This document shows, one piece after another, positions 6,178 through 13,388 of a DNA stretch of 16,480 nucleotides. A program made the translations under genes and the position numbers. The DNA comes from Chloroflexota bacterium (GTDB lineage: Bacteria; Chloroflexota; Anaerolineae; CG2-30-64-16), in the NCBI GenBank assembly GCA_029555885.1, contig JAKPQT010000385.1, forward strand, positions 1-16,480. The letters run 5' to 3'. Under the pieces are notes generated by a model that saw only the letters and a program-made list of their open reading frames with translations, was not told where the DNA came from and did no database searches. How positions within the stretch are numbered: the stretch's first letter is position 1; each line of letters opens with the position of its first letter.

Positions 6178-7722
6178 ATGTGCGATCTTCTGCCGCGGGT
6201 CGACGCGTATGTGCGGCAGCGCGGCCTGTTCACAGCGGGCGAGACGGTCGTCGTGGGTGTTTCAGGCGGACCGGATTCGGTCTGCCTGCTCCACCTGTTC
6301 ACGCAGCTGGTCCAGCGTATGCCGGGGCTGCGCGTGCACGCGGCCCATCTCAACCACCAGTTGCGCGGCGCGGAGGCCGAGGCGGACGCCGCATTCGTTG
6401 CTGAGCTGGCCGAGGCCTGGGGGATTTCCTGTACCGTAGGCCGCGCAGACGTGGCCGCGCTGGCCGGGCGGGCGGGCCTCTCGGTCGAAGAGGCCGCGCG
6501 GCAGGCGCGCTATGCCTTTCTGGCCGCTGTCGCCCGGACTGCGGGCGCGGGCGTAATAGCCGTGGGCCACAACGCGGACGACCAGGCTGAGACAGTCCTG
6601 ATGCACTTCCTCCGCGGCAGCGGCGTGGCAGGGCTGCGCGGGATGCTGCCCGTGACCGAACTGGCCGAGTACCGGCTGGCGGAGGGAGGGCATCCTTCGA
6701 CTCCGTCCCGCCTGCGGCGGGACTCCGCTCAGGATGCTTCCGGTTCCGCGGCAGGCTTGCGGCTGGTCCGCCCGTTGCTCGACATTTCCCGCGCCGACAT
6801 CCTGGCCTATTGCGAGGCTCAGGGCTTGGCGTACCGCTTCGACCGCAGCAACGAAGACACGACTTTCTACCGTAACCGCCTGCGGCACGACCTGCTGCCC
6901 GTGCTTGAGGCCTACAATCCGGCGATTCGTACCGTCCTGGCACATACCGCTGAAGTGCTGGCCGGGGATTACGAGGTGCTGGTCGCGGAGCTCCACCGGA
7001 CCTGGGCGACAGCCGTCCGGCCCACTGCGCCGGATGAGGTGCAGTTCGACCGCGCGTATTGGCGCGGCCTGCCCGCCGGGTTGCAGCGGGCGCTCGTGCG
7101 CGAGGCCGTCCACCGGCTGCGGCATCACCTGCGCAACATCAACTGGGAGCATATCGAGCGGGCCGTGCGCCTGGGCCGGGAGGGGCTGCCCGGCCAGGCA
7201 GCAACGCTGGCCGCGGGCCTGGAGCTACAGGTCGGGGCCGACCGGCTGCGCATCGCGGCCGAGGGCACGCTGCCGCCCGCAAGTGTCGACCTTCCACAGA
7301 TTGCGCAGCGCTATGTGTTGGCCGCGCCGGGCATCACTCTGCTGGACGGCGGCTGGCAGGTGGCAGTCGCTCGGCTGTCGCGCGCTGAACTGCCCGATGC
7401 GTATGCGGCGAACGCAGACCCGTGGGTTGCATGGCTGGACGCGGATGCGGTGGGGCCGGACCTGGTACTGCGCCCGCGCGAGCCGGGCGACCGGATGCAA
7501 CCGCAAGGGATGGGCGGACACAGCGTGAGGCTGAATGAGCTGATGATCAATCTCAAAGTCCCGCGCGGCGCACGGGCGGGCTGGCCGATCCTTGTGGGCC
7601 GTGCTGGCATTGCCTGGGCCTGCGGCCTGCGCCTCGATGAGCACGCCGCCATCAGGCCGGCGACCGCGGCCATCTGGCAGGTGATATTCGAGCGCACAGC
7701 GCCGGCGGGAGAGCAGGATTGA
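6178..7722 (+). CDS. tilS: TilS, tRNA(Ile)-lysidine synthase
   Basis: Converts the wobble cytidine of the tRNA(Ile) CAU anticodon to lysidine using ATP and lysine, so that it reads AUA and is charged with Ile. The N-terminal PP-loop ATPase domain carries SGGPDS (29-34), HLNHQLRG (57-64) and GHNADDQAETVLM (130-142). RNRLRHDLLP (232-241) follows, and the C-terminal substrate-binding domain has LRPREPGDRMQPQGM (431-445). From this ATG the protein has 514 residues, within the family range. The frame is open further upstream, but those residues are not TilS-like and cross the promoter region. Residues about 163-193 form an extra loop just before RLVRPLL, and its DNA is a palindromic repeat unit (6690-6737). 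The gene heads the plus-strand run and its stop overlaps the next start. Confidence 0.95.
   Translation: MCDLLPRVDAYVRQRGLFTAGETVVVGVSGGPDSVCLLHLFTQLVQRMPGLRVHAAHLNHQLRGAEAEADAAFVAELAEAWGISCTVGRADVAALAGRAGLSVEEAARQARYAFLAAVARTAGAGVIAVGHNADDQAETVLMHFLRGSGVAGLRGMLPVTELAEYRLAEGGHPSTPSRLRRDSAQDASGSAAGLRLVRPLLDISRADILAYCEAQGLAYRFDRSNEDTTFYRNRLRHDLLPVLEAYNPAIRTVLAHTAEVLAGDYEVLVAELHRTWATAVRPTAPDEVQFDRAYWRGLPAGLQRALVREAVHRLRHHLRNINWEHIERAVRLGREGLPGQAATLAAGLELQVGADRLRIAAEGTLPPASVDLPQIAQRYVLAAPGITLLDGGWQVAVARLSRAELPDAYAANADPWVAWLDADAVGPDLVLRPREPGDRMQPQGMGGHSVRLNELMINLKVPRGARAGWPILVGRAGIAWACGLRLDEHAAIRPATAAIWQVIFERTAPAGEQD
6690..6737. repeat. Nested palindromic element inside tilS
   Basis: The outer arms are GCATCCT (6690-6696) and AGGATGC (6731-6737). 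Inside them lies a perfect 8-bp stem, GTCCCGCC (6705-6712) and GGCGGGAC (6716-6723), around a 3-nt loop. The unit encodes TilS residues about 171-187 (GHPSTPSRLRRDSAQDA), which have no counterpart in typical TilS. The structure resembles REP-like or RPE-like mobile palindromes that insert in frame. Its spread in the genome cannot be seen from this window. Confidence 0.6.
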
Positions 7723-8930
7723 CGGCCACCCTCTATCTGTTACCGGGCAAGGAGAGACCCGTCCGGCAGCGCCATCCCTGGATTTTCTCCGGTGCGGTGG
7801 GGCGCACGACGGGCAGCCCCGCGGCGGGTGACATCGTGGATGTGGCGGACGCGGGCGGCGCATGGCTGGCCCGCGGCTACTTCAACCCGCGCTCGCAGAT
7901 TGTCGTCCGCCTGCTCACCTGGGACCGGCACGAGGCCATCGACGCAGGCTTCTGGCAGCGGCGGCTGGCCGCGGCGGGCGCGGCGCGTCAGGACCTCCAC
8001 CTGGAGCCGCAGACCACGGCCTATCGCCTGGTCTATGCGGAGAGCGACGGCGTGCCGGGGCTGGTCGTGGACCGGTACGGCGACTGGTTGGTCGTCCAGT
8101 TCCTCACCCTGGGCGTGGATATCCGCCGCGCCGAGCTGCTCGCGGCGCTCCAGGCGGAGTTCAGTCCGGCGGGCATCATCGAGCGGTCGGACGCAGCGGT
8201 GCGCCGGCAGGAGGGCCTCCCGCTGCTCAGCGGGCTGGCCGCGGGCCGGGCGCCGGGTGCAAACTTCGAAATCCGTGAGCATGGATTGCGCTTTCCGGCG
8301 GACCTGTTGGGCGGGCAGAAGACCGGCTTCTACATGGACCAGCGCGAGAATCGGCGCATCGTTGCTGCACATGCGGCGGGCAAGCGGGTGCTGAATGCCT
8401 TCAGCTTCACGGGTGCGTTCGGCGTCTATGCGCTGGCCGCGGGCGCGGCGCACGTCACCAACGTGGACAGTTCCTACGAGGCGCTGGCCGGCGCGGAAGA
8501 CGCCCTGCGGCTCAACGGGTTCGACCCGGATCGCCAGGCCGAGGGCATTGCGGGCGATGTGTTCCAGGTGCTGCGCGCACTGCGCGACGAGGGACGTCAG
8601 TTCGACCTCGTCATCCTCGACCCGCCCAAGTTTGCACGCAACAAGGCCGATCTGGACGGCGCGACGCGCGGGTACAAGGACATCAACCTGCTGGGGCTGA
8701 AGCTGCTGGCCCCGCCAGGCGTGTCGCCGGCCGCGCCGCTGCTGGCGACGTTTTCCTGTTCGGGCCTGGTGACGCCCGACCTGTTCCAGAAGATCGTGTT
8801 CGGCGCCAGCGTGGACGCGGGCCGCGATGCGCAGATCATCGCGCACTTGCACCAGGGACCCGACCACCCTATCCTGTTGAGCTTTCCGGAGGGAGAGTAT
8901 CTGAAGGGGCTGTTGGTGAGAGCGGTATAG
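7719..8930 (+). CDS. rlmI: RlmI-like class I rRNA (cytosine-C5) methyltransferase
   Basis: Predicted SAM-dependent methyltransferase of the RlmI/YccW family, whose E. coli member makes m5C1962 in 23S rRNA. Residues 1 to about 75 form the PUA RNA-binding domain (KERPVRQRHPWIFSGAV near the start). They are followed by the family motif GQKTGFYMDQRENR (199-212), SAM motif I LNAFSFTGAFG (225-235), catalytic-loop DPPKF (301-305), FSCSG (345-349), and the C-terminal DAGRDAQII and DHPILL segments (367-387). The 403-residue length is normal. Around 331-341 (APPGVSPAAPL) there are about five more residues than the usual PGG turn. The start is TTG, overlapping the tilS stop, with GGAG 7 nt upstream. The exact target base is inferred from the family. 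Confidence 0.85.
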   Translation: MTATLYLLPGKERPVRQRHPWIFSGAVGRTTGSPAAGDIVDVADAGGAWLARGYFNPRSQIVVRLLTWDRHEAIDAGFWQRRLAAAGAARQDLHLEPQTTAYRLVYAESDGVPGLVVDRYGDWLVVQFLTLGVDIRRAELLAALQAEFSPAGIIERSDAAVRRQEGLPLLSGLAAGRAPGANFEIREHGLRFPADLLGGQKTGFYMDQRENRRIVAAHAAGKRVLNAFSFTGAFGVYALAAGAAHVTNVDSSYEALAGAEDALRLNGFDPDRQAEGIAGDVFQVLRALRDEGRQFDLVILDPPKFARNKADLDGATRGYKDINLLGLKLLAPPGVSPAAPLLATFSCSGLVTPDLFQKIVFGASVDAGRDAQIIAHLHQGPDHPILLSFPEGEYLKGLLVRAV

Positions 8931-8931
8931 C

Positions 8932-9531
8932 ATGCCATCACTGTTTGAACGCCGCCCGGAGTACTGGGACCGGGACCTGGCGGACCGGGAGTTCGAGGAG
9001 GCCGTCAAGGCCGAGCTCGACCTGCTGGGCTGGTCATACACCGATAACACGACCGCCCACGAGCGGGCCGACCTGTACTTCACGCGCCAGGTGCGCGGGC
9101 GGGCGGTGCAGGCCGCGCTGGAACTCAAGGAGAAGCGCCAGGTGTACCGGGCGCGCTGGGCCGAGCTGGCCCGCGTGCCGGAAGCCGAGCTGTTGACCCT
9201 GGACGAGGTCGCCGCGCGCAAACTGCTGGCTGTGTCCCCGCGTGCCTTTGTCCTGTTCCACGATGCCACGCGCGAGGATCGTCCCTACGTGCTCTTCACC
9301 ATCGTGGACCTGTTCTGCCTGCCGAAGGTCCGGGTGCAGCGCGCCATCAACTTGAACAGCCCACGCATGAAAGCCAAGTGGCTGCTCGACGCGCGGCACG
9401 GGCGGGGGTTTGCTTCCCTCCGCGAGGTGATGAATGCGCTGGCGAACTACTTGGACCACGGGCTGGGCGATGACTTACACCGGGTGGAGCCTCACGGCCC
9501 CTTCGCCGGTGAATCTGTGGAGACTCTTTGA
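8932..9531 (+). CDS. Uncharacterised protein with a PD-(D/E)XK nuclease-like signature
   Basis: I do not recognise this 199-residue family. It is soluble, charged and has no signal peptide or membrane segment. An N-terminal helix with E21/E22 is followed by D47 (ERADLYF) and, 17 residues later, E64-L65-K66 in a hydrophobic strand (AALELKEKRQ). This is the order and spacing of a PD-(D/E)XK nuclease core. The C-terminal half (about 103-180) contains AFVLFHDAT, YVLFTIVDLF and a Leu-rich helix, which could continue the fold. The ATG follows the methyltransferase stop by 1 nt, with GGTGAG about 11 nt upstream. Tight packing suggests co-expression with tilS and the methyltransferase, hinting at RNA or DNA work, but function is unknown. 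Confidence 0.7.
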   Translation: MPSLFERRPEYWDRDLADREFEEAVKAELDLLGWSYTDNTTAHERADLYFTRQVRGRAVQAALELKEKRQVYRARWAELARVPEAELLTLDEVAARKLLAVSPRAFVLFHDATREDRPYVLFTIVDLFCLPKVRVQRAINLNSPRMKAKWLLDARHGRGFASLREVMNALANYLDHGLGDDLHRVEPHGPFAGESVETL

Positions 9532-10727
9532 TGCATATATGTGGAGCAAAGCTCGTTCGAGCCTGCCGCCGCGCGGCCGTCCTGCTGATGGCGGCCGCGC
9601 TGTTGTTGTCGACCGCGGCCGCGACCGTGCCGGCTGCCGCACAAAGCCCGGAGCGGCTGGTGCTGGCGTTCTACTACAACTGGTTCGATGAGAATACCTG
9701 GACTGCGCAGATGGTGCCCGATATGCCGGCGGAGCCGTATGTGTCGCGTGATCGCGGGGCGATGGGCCGCCACATTGACCAGGCCAAATCCGCGGGCATC
9801 GACGCGCTGGTCGTGAACTGGTGGGGTCCGCAGGACGATAACCAGACCGAGACCAACCTGCGCGCGATGCTCGATGAGGCCGCCGCGCGCGGTTTCCGCC
9901 TGGCGGTGGACGTCGATATGAACTCGCCTTACCTGCGGAGCGCGGGGGCGATCCAGACCGCGATGGCCCACCTGCTCAGTACCCACGCGCAACACGGTGC
10001 GTATCTCAAGGTCGAAGGGAAGCCGGTTATCTTCTTCTATCACCAGAACCACCGCCTCAGCACGGAGGGGTGGGCTGCCATCCGCAACGCGGTGGACCCC
10101 GGTCGCAACAGCCTGTGGATCGAGGAGGGCACGGACGTCTCGCCGCTGTCGCTGTTCGACGGGCATCACCTGTACAGCGTCACCTGGGCGAACCGTACGG
10201 ACATGGGCTACACAGCCAATAAGTTTGCACGGCTCGTGCGGGCCAGGGCGGCGGCGCTTGGCGCGCCGAAGGTCTACGTTGCCACGGTCATGCCCGGCTA
10301 CGATGACCGCAAGACGGGCCGCGGGGCCGCGTTCGCCGTGGGCCGCGAGGACGGCGCTTACTACGTGCGCTCCTGGCAGGCCGCCATCGGTGCGTCGCCG
10401 GACTGGATCATCATCAACAGCTTCAACGAGTGGCGCGAGGGCACGTACATCGAGCCGAGCGCGGCCTACGGCACGCGCTATCTGGAGATGACCGCGCAGT
10501 GGGCGGCGGCCTTCCGCGGGTCAGCGCCGCCGCCCGCGTTCGAACCGGCGCCGCAGCCGACGGCTGCACTCCCGGAACCGCCCCAGGCTCCGGTCGAAGC
10601 CACACCGCTGCCGCCGACACCGAAACCGACTGACCCACCGCCGACGCCGACCCCGCGGCCGACCTTTGCGCCGCCGCCGCCGCCCGGCCGCGAGGTGGGC
10701 CGGTGGGGCGGCTGGAGTCTATACTGA
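9531..10727 (+). CDS. Secreted GH99-like (WbsX-type) glycoside hydrolase-like protein
   Basis: Predicted exported carbohydrate-active protein of the group annotated as GH99-like or WbsX-like. Residues 1 to about 37 form a Sec signal peptide (Arg-rich start, long Ala/Leu core, cleavage near AAA-Q). The (beta/alpha)8-type domain spans about 40-330 and includes LAFYYNWFDENTW, ALVVNWWGP, KPVIFFYH and the diagnostic NSFNEWREGTYIEPS (296-310). Residues about 332-387 are a Pro/Thr/Ala-rich linker, yet only about 11 residues follow it, so it ends in a tail rather than a second domain. The start is ATG with GGAG 8 nt upstream, sharing one base with the previous stop; a TTG directly before it is less likely. 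Glycan substrate unknown. Confidence 0.82.
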   Translation: MHICGAKLVRACRRAAVLLMAAALLLSTAAATVPAAAQSPERLVLAFYYNWFDENTWTAQMVPDMPAEPYVSRDRGAMGRHIDQAKSAGIDALVVNWWGPQDDNQTETNLRAMLDEAAARGFRLAVDVDMNSPYLRSAGAIQTAMAHLLSTHAQHGAYLKVEGKPVIFFYHQNHRLSTEGWAAIRNAVDPGRNSLWIEEGTDVSPLSLFDGHHLYSVTWANRTDMGYTANKFARLVRARAAALGAPKVYVATVMPGYDDRKTGRGAAFAVGREDGAYYVRSWQAAIGASPDWIIINSFNEWREGTYIEPSAAYGTRYLEMTAQWAAAFRGSAPPPAFEPAPQPTAALPEPPQAPVEATPLPPTPKPTDPPPTPTPRPTFAPPPPPGREVGRWGGWSLY

Positions 10728-10746
10728 CGTCCGTCTGTCGTCCGTC
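10728..10746. repeat. Short direct repeat in the GH99-like/hpt gap
   Basis: CGTCCGTC occurs at 10728-10735 and again at 10739-10746, filling much of the 40-nt gap before hpt. It resembles the degenerate units at 4897-4914. No promoter is evident in the gap. Confidence 0.35.
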
Positions 10747-10767
10747 ACTCATCCACCGAGGTGTCTC

Positions 10768-11331
10768 ATGATCGATCCGTCGTACCTTTCCGAGATTCTG
10801 ATCCCCGCGGACAAGTTGCAGGCCCGTATCGCCGCGATGGGCGCAGCCATCAGCGCGGACTATGCCGGGAAAGAGCTGGTGCTCGTTGCCGTGCTGAAGG
10901 GCAGCGTGCTTTTCCTGGCCGACCTGATGCGCAACATCACGACGCCGCACGCGATTGACTTCATGGCAACGTCGAGCTACGGCAACGCGCTGGAGTCATC
11001 CGGCGTCGTGCGCATCCTCAAGGACCTGGATATCTCCATCGAGGGCCGCAACGTGCTGATCGTCGAAGACATCATCGACACGGGGCGCACACTGGACTAT
11101 CTCGTCCGCATCCTGCGCGCACGGCAGCCCACATCGCTGGAAATCTGCACGCTGCTGAACAAGCCCGCGCGGCGGGAGATCGCGGTGCCGGTCAAGTACA
11201 TCGGCTTCGACATCCCGGATAAGTTCGTCCTGGGGTACGGCCTGGACTACCAGGAGCGCTACCGCAACCTGCCCTATATTGCGGTGCTGAAGCCGGAAGT
11301 GTACGGCGGCGCAACGGATGAGAACGGATAG
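10768..11331 (+). CDS. hpt: Hypoxanthine phosphoribosyltransferase
   Basis: Purine salvage enzyme that joins hypoxanthine (often also guanine) to PRPP to give IMP or GMP. The 187-residue length is typical of bacterial Hpt. Visible motifs are the loop VLKGSVLF (42-49), the mobile-loop region SSYGN (69-73), the PRPP-binding VLIVEDIIDTGRTL (96-109), NKPARRE (131-137) and the C-terminal GFDIPDKFVLGYGLDY (146-161). The ATG has GAGG 6 nt upstream; an open frame further upstream lies in the linker of the previous gene and is not homologous. hpt is commonly next to tilS in bacteria, and here three genes lie between them. Its 3' end overlaps the next gene by 14 nt. Confidence 0.95.
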   Translation: MIDPSYLSEILIPADKLQARIAAMGAAISADYAGKELVLVAVLKGSVLFLADLMRNITTPHAIDFMATSSYGNALESSGVVRILKDLDISIEGRNVLIVEDIIDTGRTLDYLVRILRARQPTSLEICTLLNKPARREIAVPVKYIGFDIPDKFVLGYGLDYQERYRNLPYIAVLKPEVYGGATDENG

Positions 11332-12493
11332 ACGGATCGGGAGTCTGCTGCTGGGCCTGGCCTGCTGCTTCCTGCTCGCCGTGCCGGTGGCGGCGGACGG
11401 CCTGGTCATCGAGGGGCGCACCGCCGGCATTACAGGCTGGCAGCGCGACGCAGCCGAGCTGTCGCCTGCACCGCTGCGTCCGCCGGCAGTGACGGGCCGG
11501 CCGGTCAGCAGCGCGGCGAGATACACGGTGCAGCCCGGCGATACGCTGGGCGCCATCGCGGAGCGGTTCGGCGTGACGCCGGAGGCGCTGGCTGCGGCGA
11601 ACGGTATCGCTGACCCGAACCGCATTGTCGCCGGGCAGGTCCTGGAGGTGGGCGGGGCCGCAGCCACGCGTTTCGGTCCCAAGCTGCCCGACCTGACGGC
11701 GGGCGAAGTCACACGGCTACAGTTCTGGCCCTGGCCGCCGGCGCAGGGGCAGACGCTCGTCGTGTGGCTGCGCACTCGCAGTCCGGTGACCGCAAGCCTG
11801 ACCTATGAGGGCCGGGCCTATCCGGTGCTGCCGCAGGAAATAGCCGGGGCAGGGACCGTGACGTGGGCCCTCATCCCCATCCCGCCGCTGACGGCGCCCG
11901 GCAGCAAGCCGCTGACGCTGCGGGTAGGTGCGAGCGAACTGCACATCGCCGTTCCGGTCGTTGCCGGCAGCTTCCCCAGCCACAACATCCCCGCGTCTAC
12001 GAGCGACGCCATCCTCACCGAAGCGGCCAAAGTGCGCGCGGAGACGCAGCGCATGGCGGCGCTATTTTCCGGTTGGACCGCCGGATCATGGACCAGCCGC
12101 AGCCGGTTTGAGTTGCCCCTGGTGGGCGAGTTCCCGCGCACTGCGCCGTACGGTTCGCGGCGGACCTACGGCAACAGCCCGGCCGTGTCGGCGCATGCGG
12201 GCGAGGATTTCAGCGCCGCGCCGGGGGCGCCGGTCTACGCGCCCGCGGCCGGTACGGTCGTGCTGGCTGAGACGTTGTTCGTGCGCGGCAATGCGGTGGT
12301 GCTCGACCACGGGCACGGCGTCTACACGGGGTACTGGCATCTGTCGGAGCTGAGCGTCGTTGTCGGGGAGCAGGTAAGCGCAGGGCAGGAACTGGGCAAG
12401 GTCGGCAGCACCGGCCTGAGCACCGGCGCGCACCTGCACTGGGAGTTGCAGGTCAACGGGCTGCCGGTCGATCCGCTGCAGTGGACAAAATAA
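11318..12493 (+). CDS. Secreted LysM and M23 (LytM) peptidoglycan endopeptidase
   Basis: Predicted exported cell-wall hydrolase. Residues 1 to about 26 are a Sec signal peptide (cleavage near VAA-D; the cysteines do not form a good lipobox). A single LysM domain follows at 69-111 (YTVQPGDTLGAIAERF...NRIVAGQVLEV) and binds peptidoglycan. A beta-rich region of unclear family spans about 125-215, then the M23 domain at about 290-386. The zinc ligands and catalytic histidines are all present: H293 and D297 (HAGED), H341 (GYWHLS) and H372/H374 (AHLHWE). An active enzyme is therefore expected, cutting peptide cross-links. The start is inside the end of hpt with a weak ribosome site, suggesting translational coupling. 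A terminator hairpin begins within the stop codon. Confidence 0.92.
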   Translation: MRTDRRIGSLLLGLACCFLLAVPVAADGLVIEGRTAGITGWQRDAAELSPAPLRPPAVTGRPVSSAARYTVQPGDTLGAIAERFGVTPEALAAANGIADPNRIVAGQVLEVGGAAATRFGPKLPDLTAGEVTRLQFWPWPPAQGQTLVVWLRTRSPVTASLTYEGRAYPVLPQEIAGAGTVTWALIPIPPLTAPGSKPLTLRVGASELHIAVPVVAGSFPSHNIPASTSDAILTEAAKVRAETQRMAALFSGWTAGSWTSRSRFELPLVGEFPRTAPYGSRRTYGNSPAVSAHAGEDFSAAPGAPVYAPAAGTVVLAETLFVRGNAVVLDHGHGVYTGYWHLSELSVVVGEQVSAGQELGKVGSTGLSTGAHLHWELQVNGLPVDPLQWTK

Positions 12494-12516
12494 GGGCGGT
12501 CCTCAGGACCGCCCTT
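12492..12516. terminator. Perfect hairpin between convergent operons
   Basis: AAGGGCGGTCCT (12492-12503) and AGGACCGCCCTT (12505-12516) are perfect inverted copies around one base. The stem starts in the TAA stop of the M23 gene. On the minus strand the stem is followed by ATTTTG, a T-rich tail, so it best fits a rho-independent terminator for the L25 gene. For the plus-strand operon there is no T-tract, so it may only stabilise or weakly terminate that message. Confidence 0.8.
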
Positions 12517-12544
12517 GCAGCAGGATAACCACCCGGAGTGGGGG

Positions 12545-13192
12545 TTATTCCTCTTCTTCCTCTTCCTTGCCCTTGCGGATGACCTCGACCTCGTCCGCGG
12601 CCGGCTCCTCAGCCTCTTCAGTCTCTTCCTCCAGGGCCGCGCGCGATGCGGTCACGGAGAACAGGACGTGCTCGGCTGGGGTGAGGATCTTCACGCCCGC
12701 GGGGACCTGCAGGTCCTTCACGCTCAAGGAGTCATCGATGGTGGCGAGGATGCTCAGGTCCGCGGCGAGGTGTTCCGGAATGTCGCCCGGGTAGCATTCG
12801 ATTTCCACAGAGTCGCTCTGGCGCACCAGCACCATATCGCTATCCTCCAGCACAGGGGCCGTGCCGGTCGGCACGACGGACACCTGCAGGCGGACCAACT
12901 GGTTCATGGCGACCGCGTAGAAGTCAATGTGCTGCACATAGTGCTTGGTCGGGTGGCGCTGAATCTCGCGCGCCAGCACGTGGAGCGTGGGCTGGCCGGG
13001 CAGCTCTACTTCGATGAGGCCGCCGCCGGATTGGTGTAGGGCGATGCCGAGAGCCTTGCGGTCGGTGGAGATGGCCTGTGGCTCAGTGTTCTTGCCGTAT
13101 ACGACGGCCGGGACGCGCGAGCCTTCACGCAGCTCGCGGTTGGCATGGCGACCGGTCTTGCGCGGCTCAGCCTTCAGAACGAGTTTCTCCAT
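12545..13192 (-). CDS. rplY: Ribosomal protein bL25, long Ctc/TL5 type
   Basis: Binds 5S rRNA in the large ribosomal subunit; long-form members are also called Ctc, or TL5 in Thermus. The 215-residue protein has the N-terminal 5S-binding beta domain (1 to about 92), with the family segments GSRVPAVVYG (24-33) and HPTKHYVQHIDFYAV (80-94). The C-terminal TL5-type domain covers about 95-185 (GDIPEHLAADLS, LTPAEHVLFSV). A strongly acidic tail rich in E (about 188-215, ending in six E) follows. The ATG has AAGGAG 11 nt upstream. The gene stands alone between two convergent or divergent operons, with its own promoter and an unusually long leader. Confidence 0.95.
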   Translation of the reverse strand: MEKLVLKAEPRKTGRHANRELREGSRVPAVVYGKNTEPQAISTDRKALGIALHQSGGGLIEVELPGQPTLHVLAREIQRHPTKHYVQHIDFYAVAMNQLVRLQVSVVPTGTAPVLEDSDMVLVRQSDSVEIECYPGDIPEHLAADLSILATIDDSLSVKDLQVPAGVKILTPAEHVLFSVTASRAALEEETEEAEEPAADEVEVIRKGKEEEEEE

Positions 13193-13334
13193 GGTTCTAT
13201 TCTCTCCTTGCTGTTGCCAGCCCTGGCTGGCACAGGCAGCTTACGCCGGATCAGAGCCGAAACGCTGGTCTCCGGTCATTGTTCACATTGAGTTACAAGC
13301 AATAGCCCGGCAGATGCCGGGCCGATAAATACAA
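13193..13334 (-). promoter_or_regulatory. Structured 5' leader of the L25 gene
   Basis: The predicted transcript start near 13334 leaves about 142 nt before the ATG. Three foldable segments occur in transcript order. Hairpin 1 pairs GCCCGGCA with TGCCGGGC (13305-13322, 2-nt spacer). Segment 2 pairs CCGGA with TCCGG (13275 and 13246 as ends), with a possible inner AGC/GCT pairing. Hairpin 3 pairs TGCCAGCC with GGCTGGCA (13215-13232), flanked by GCTG/CAGC, and ends just 5 nt before the AAGGAG ribosome binding site at 13204-13209. The layout suggests control of L25 synthesis, but no known riboswitch or r-protein leader is recognised. Confidence 0.5.
13204..13209 (-). promoter_or_regulatory. L25 ribosome binding site
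   Basis: AAGGAG on the minus strand, 11 nt before the ATG at 13192. It sits directly beside leader hairpin 3, so its access could depend on folding. Confidence 0.7.
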
Positions 13335-13340
13335 CCATGC

Positions 13341-13369
13341 ATTTTAGCGCAGGTGCATGGTTTCGTCAA
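13341..13369 (-). promoter_or_regulatory. Promoter of the L25 gene
   Basis: TTGACG (13364-13369), a 17-bp spacer and TAAAAT (13341-13346) on the minus strand make a near-consensus sigma-70-type promoter, the best in the window. Transcription should start near 13334. Confidence 0.7.
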
Positions 13370-13388
13370 AATAGGCACTTATGTTAGC

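Noticed and set aside
7740..9269. Open frame of 509 codons on the minus strand opposite the rlmI-like gene
   Set aside because: Spans two real plus-strand genes and is rich in Arg, Gln and Ala without domain signatures.
13353..13388. GTG start for the fusion protein
   Set aside because: No ribosome binding site, and it would place the coding region over the strong L25 promoter; the ATG at 13389 still leaves the anchor intact. The choice is not certain.
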